From an uncultured Prevotella sp. (GTDB lineage Bacteria; Bacteroidota; Bacteroidia; Bacteroidales; Bacteroidaceae), in NCBI GenBank assembly GCA_934217675.1, contig CAKQCV010000037.1, positions 1 through 25,755 of the forward strand: a stretch of DNA of 25,755 bases, written 5' to 3'. Position 1 is the first letter of the stretch, and each line of letters opens with the position of its first letter. The notes under the pieces are model-generated. The model saw nothing but the letters and a program-made list of their open reading frames with translations, did not search any database and had not been told where the DNA came from. Positions 24,153-25,755 of this stretch are shown here, piece after piece. The translations under genes were made by a program, and so were the position numbers.

Positions 24153-25226
24153 TTAATTGTCGTCAACAAAACGTCTCACTTTTTTCAGTTTTATTCCATA
24201 GTTAAAACTTTGTGTGGTTGACACGCCTGCAAAGTTCACGGCAACAATCTTGCCATACTCATTGAATACCGGACTGCCACTTGAACCTGGCAAAGCCGGT
24301 ATGGTATACATAATTTTATTATTGTCGGAAGTTTGCGATATATTGCCACTTGTTATCTGTGCCTTTATACCTTGTGAAGTATTCGACAGACTGAATCCTG
24401 CATTAAAACCAATCATATATAGTTTATCGTCAACCTTAATCTCTGTATCGTTATCAGCAAGCTCAAGCACCGAGGCATTGTCTGGCGTGCGCTTGTTTTT
24501 CAGCTGAAGCATAGCAAGATCAACATCAGCATCCTTTGACACGGCAGTGACAACACACGGAGCAAGGTCGGAAAGCTTTGTAACAAAAGAGTTATTATAG
24601 GCCACGCTCACGTCATATACTGGTTCTATCTTTATCTCGCTCACGTCGATATTGTCTATTTTGTTCCAGGTTTCCACAGCAGCATTGTATGAATTACTCA
24701 ACTGCTGTTGTTCCTCGTTAATTTGACTGAGCTGCTCCTCGTCGACAATCGGCTCGCCCCACTCACCAAAGCTATAACATTCTGCTTTCTTGCTATTCAA
24801 TTCATCATAGCGTGCCGACATCTGGCGCATCTGCTCTTGAATCATTTGCTTGAACGAATTAAAGACATTTGTCACAGAATGTTTTGCATCAGTAAAATCT
24901 ATCGATGGAGTTGCCACATGGCGGTTGGTGAGTATTTTTCCGTCTGTAGAGATGATGAATCCCGTGCCTGTAATCATTGCTTTGTTTTTCTGAATTTCAC
25001 TCTCTTCAAACGTAAAATTCTCCATGTCACCATTATTGTCAAAACCTGTGAAATACCATTCTGCACCGGTGGGTAGCGTTATTTTATAGTAATATTGGTT
25101 TACTATCATCACCACTCCCTGCCCATTCTCCTCAAGAATCTTGTCTGGACTTTTTTTGCAGCCAGCAAAGCTCAATACGGCGAGCATCACTGTCACCAGC
25201 CGCAATATTTGTCTTTTACAATTCAT
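24153..25226 (-). CDS. Trypsin-like serine protease lipoprotein with coiled-coil insert
   Basis: From ATG 25226 the protein has 357 residues; the frame extends to a GTG at 25250, but only the ATG places the signal peptide correctly. The lipobox SFAGC gives lipidated Cys23. The chymotrypsin-fold triad is complete: LTNRHV (His103), DADVDLAML (Asp236) and PGSSGSPV (Ser316). Between His and Asp lies a long Gln/Glu-rich insert (about 115-190; FKQMIQEQMRQMSARYDEL, INEEQQQLSNSYNAAVE) likely to form a coiled coil. There is no PDZ domain, unlike DegP/HtrA. It is probably an envelope protease tethered to a membrane. It is the first large gene of the operon; a consensus promoter and a 25-codon open frame precede it. 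Confidence 0.9.
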   Translation of the reverse strand: MNCKRQILRLVTVMLAVLSFAGCKKSPDKILEENGQGVVMIVNQYYYKITLPTGAEWYFTGFDNNGDMENFTFEESEIQKNKAMITGTGFIISTDGKILTNRHVATPSIDFTDAKHSVTNVFNSFKQMIQEQMRQMSARYDELNSKKAECYSFGEWGEPIVDEEQLSQINEEQQQLSNSYNAAVETWNKIDNIDVSEIKIEPVYDVSVAYNNSFVTKLSDLAPCVVTAVSKDADVDLAMLQLKNKRTPDNASVLELADNDTEIKVDDKLYMIGFNAGFSLSNTSQGIKAQITSGNISQTSDNNKIMYTIPALPGSSGSPVFNEYGKIVAVNFAGVSTTQSFNYGIKLKKVRRFVDDN

Positions 25227-25250
25227 CGTATTTAATTTATTATTTATCAC

Positions 25251-25328
25251 TTATAGCCTGTTTATCTCATCAACAGTCATTTTTATCAGCTCTGATATCA
25301 TCTCTTTATCTATACCTATTGTAGGCAT
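25251..25328 (-). CDS. 25-codon small ORF in the leader of the protease operon
   Basis: The ATG at 25328 is the first ATG downstream of a consensus promoter (25359-25389). The frame ends 24 bases before the protease ATG. It encodes a peptide containing GIDKEMISELIKMTVDEINR, which resembles the C-terminal 'G.....I......T.EEI..L' piece of Rpn/PD-(D/E)XK transposase-like proteins. It may be a leader peptide or the leftover end of such a gene: the frame is open upstream of the ATG for about 15 codons, to a TAA. Confidence 0.35.
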   Translation of the reverse strand: MPTIGIDKEMISELIKMTVDEINRL

Positions 25329-25358
25329 AGCTTTGATTATCTCTGCAGTAACACTATG

Positions 25359-25389
25359 CAAATGTATTAAATTTTATACAAACCGCAAA
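25359..25389 (-). promoter_or_regulatory. Consensus promoter of the protease operon
   Basis: On the minus strand TTTG (25389-25386) is followed after 19 bases by TACATTTG (25366-25359). Both boxes are exact. The leader before the protease gene would be about 125 bases and contains the 25-codon frame. Between this site and the hairpin at 25483 I see no further gene. Confidence 0.7.
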
Positions 25390-25482
25390 GATACTGTGCT
25401 TACATTTTCCAGTAGAGCTGTAAAAGAGAATATTAAACGTGGCGTTAAATATTACATAACGCATAAATAGCACAAATTGAAG

Positions 25483-25535
25483 AAACAGAAAGAAGCAGAC
25501 CCTGATAAATGAAGTCTGCTTCTTTCTGTTTTTAT
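25483..25535. terminator. Strong hairpin terminator between operon and enolase
   Basis: A perfect 18-bp stem (25483-25500 with 25514-25531) has a 13-base loop. A T-run follows on the plus strand and T-rich sequence on the minus strand. It isolates the protease operon promoter from enolase read-through. Confidence 0.8.
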
Positions 25536-25563
25536 GCAATATCATCTATACTGAAATATATAA

Positions 25564-25596
25564 GGGCAAGAACTGTCGTCACGACACTCCTTGCCC
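25564..25596 (-). terminator. Enolase terminator hairpin
   Basis: GGGCAAG (25564-25570) pairs with CTTGCCC (25590-25596). An inner 5-bp stem TGTCG/CGACA adds to it. On the minus strand it lies 43 bases past the enolase stop and is followed by TTATATATTT. Confidence 0.6.
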
Positions 25597-25639
25597 GATA
25601 AAAATTTATGATTTATTCAACAGAAGTGCACTTCCGTAT

Positions 25640-25755
<116 letters not shown>

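Noticed and set aside
25141..25470. 109-codon hydrophobic plus-strand frame
   Set aside because: It overlaps the protease signal peptide, the small leader frame and the operon promoter on the other strand. Its hydrophobicity comes from T-rich antisense sequence.

Overview
The window looks like chromosome of a Bacteroidales bacterium, most likely Prevotella or a close relative. The DNA is AT-rich. Promoters fit the Bacteroidetes pattern (TTTG or TTG about 20 bases before TAnnTTTG). Almost no start codon has a Shine-Dalgarno sequence. Several secreted proteins end in Bacteroidetes-type C-terminal tails, and the sensor families (propeller plus Y_Y_Y plus AraC) are typical of this phylum. This placement is an inference from gene content, not from a database match.

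Layout. Bases 1-110 hold tRNA-Phe(GAA) and its terminator. Bases 162-1958 (minus) encode a secreted alpha/beta-hydrolase esterase and an L,D-transpeptidase-type lipoprotein. Divergent to them, 2078-3427 (plus) encodes a MATE exporter. Bases 3564-8743 (plus) hold a pair of secreted pectin de-esterification enzymes: an SGNH/CE12-like acetylesterase and a large modular CE8 pectin methylesterase. They are followed at 8949-11441 by a membrane-anchored AraC regulator with a periplasmic propeller sensor and no kinase. Housekeeping genes interrupt the pectin genes: a glycine-zipper lipoprotein, glutamate dehydrogenase and an RlpA-like protein (11529-14377). Convergent to these, 14499-20651 (minus) encodes a 1303-residue CE8 methylesterase fused to a PL1 pectate lyase, and a separate PL1 pectate lyase. 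Together the four enzymes would remove acetyl and methyl groups from pectin and cleave the homogalacturonan backbone. The window shows no SusC/SusD pair, glycoside hydrolase or sugar transporter, so uptake must be encoded elsewhere.

The right part holds a small lipoprotein (20855-21298, minus), an 850-base stretch with no convincing protein gene, and a three-gene minus-strand operon (25226 to 22148): a trypsin-like lipoprotein with a coiled-coil insert, an unrecognised 485-residue protein and a C_GCAxxG_C_C protein. The window ends inside the 3' end of enolase (minus).

The most notable unexplained signal is in the 850-base stretch. A perfect promoter (22026-22056, minus) and a strong intrinsic terminator (21586-21621) bracket about 435 bases that contain several nested long-range helices and no open frame of 60 or more codons on that strand. 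This looks like a large structured non-coding RNA that I cannot assign to a known family.
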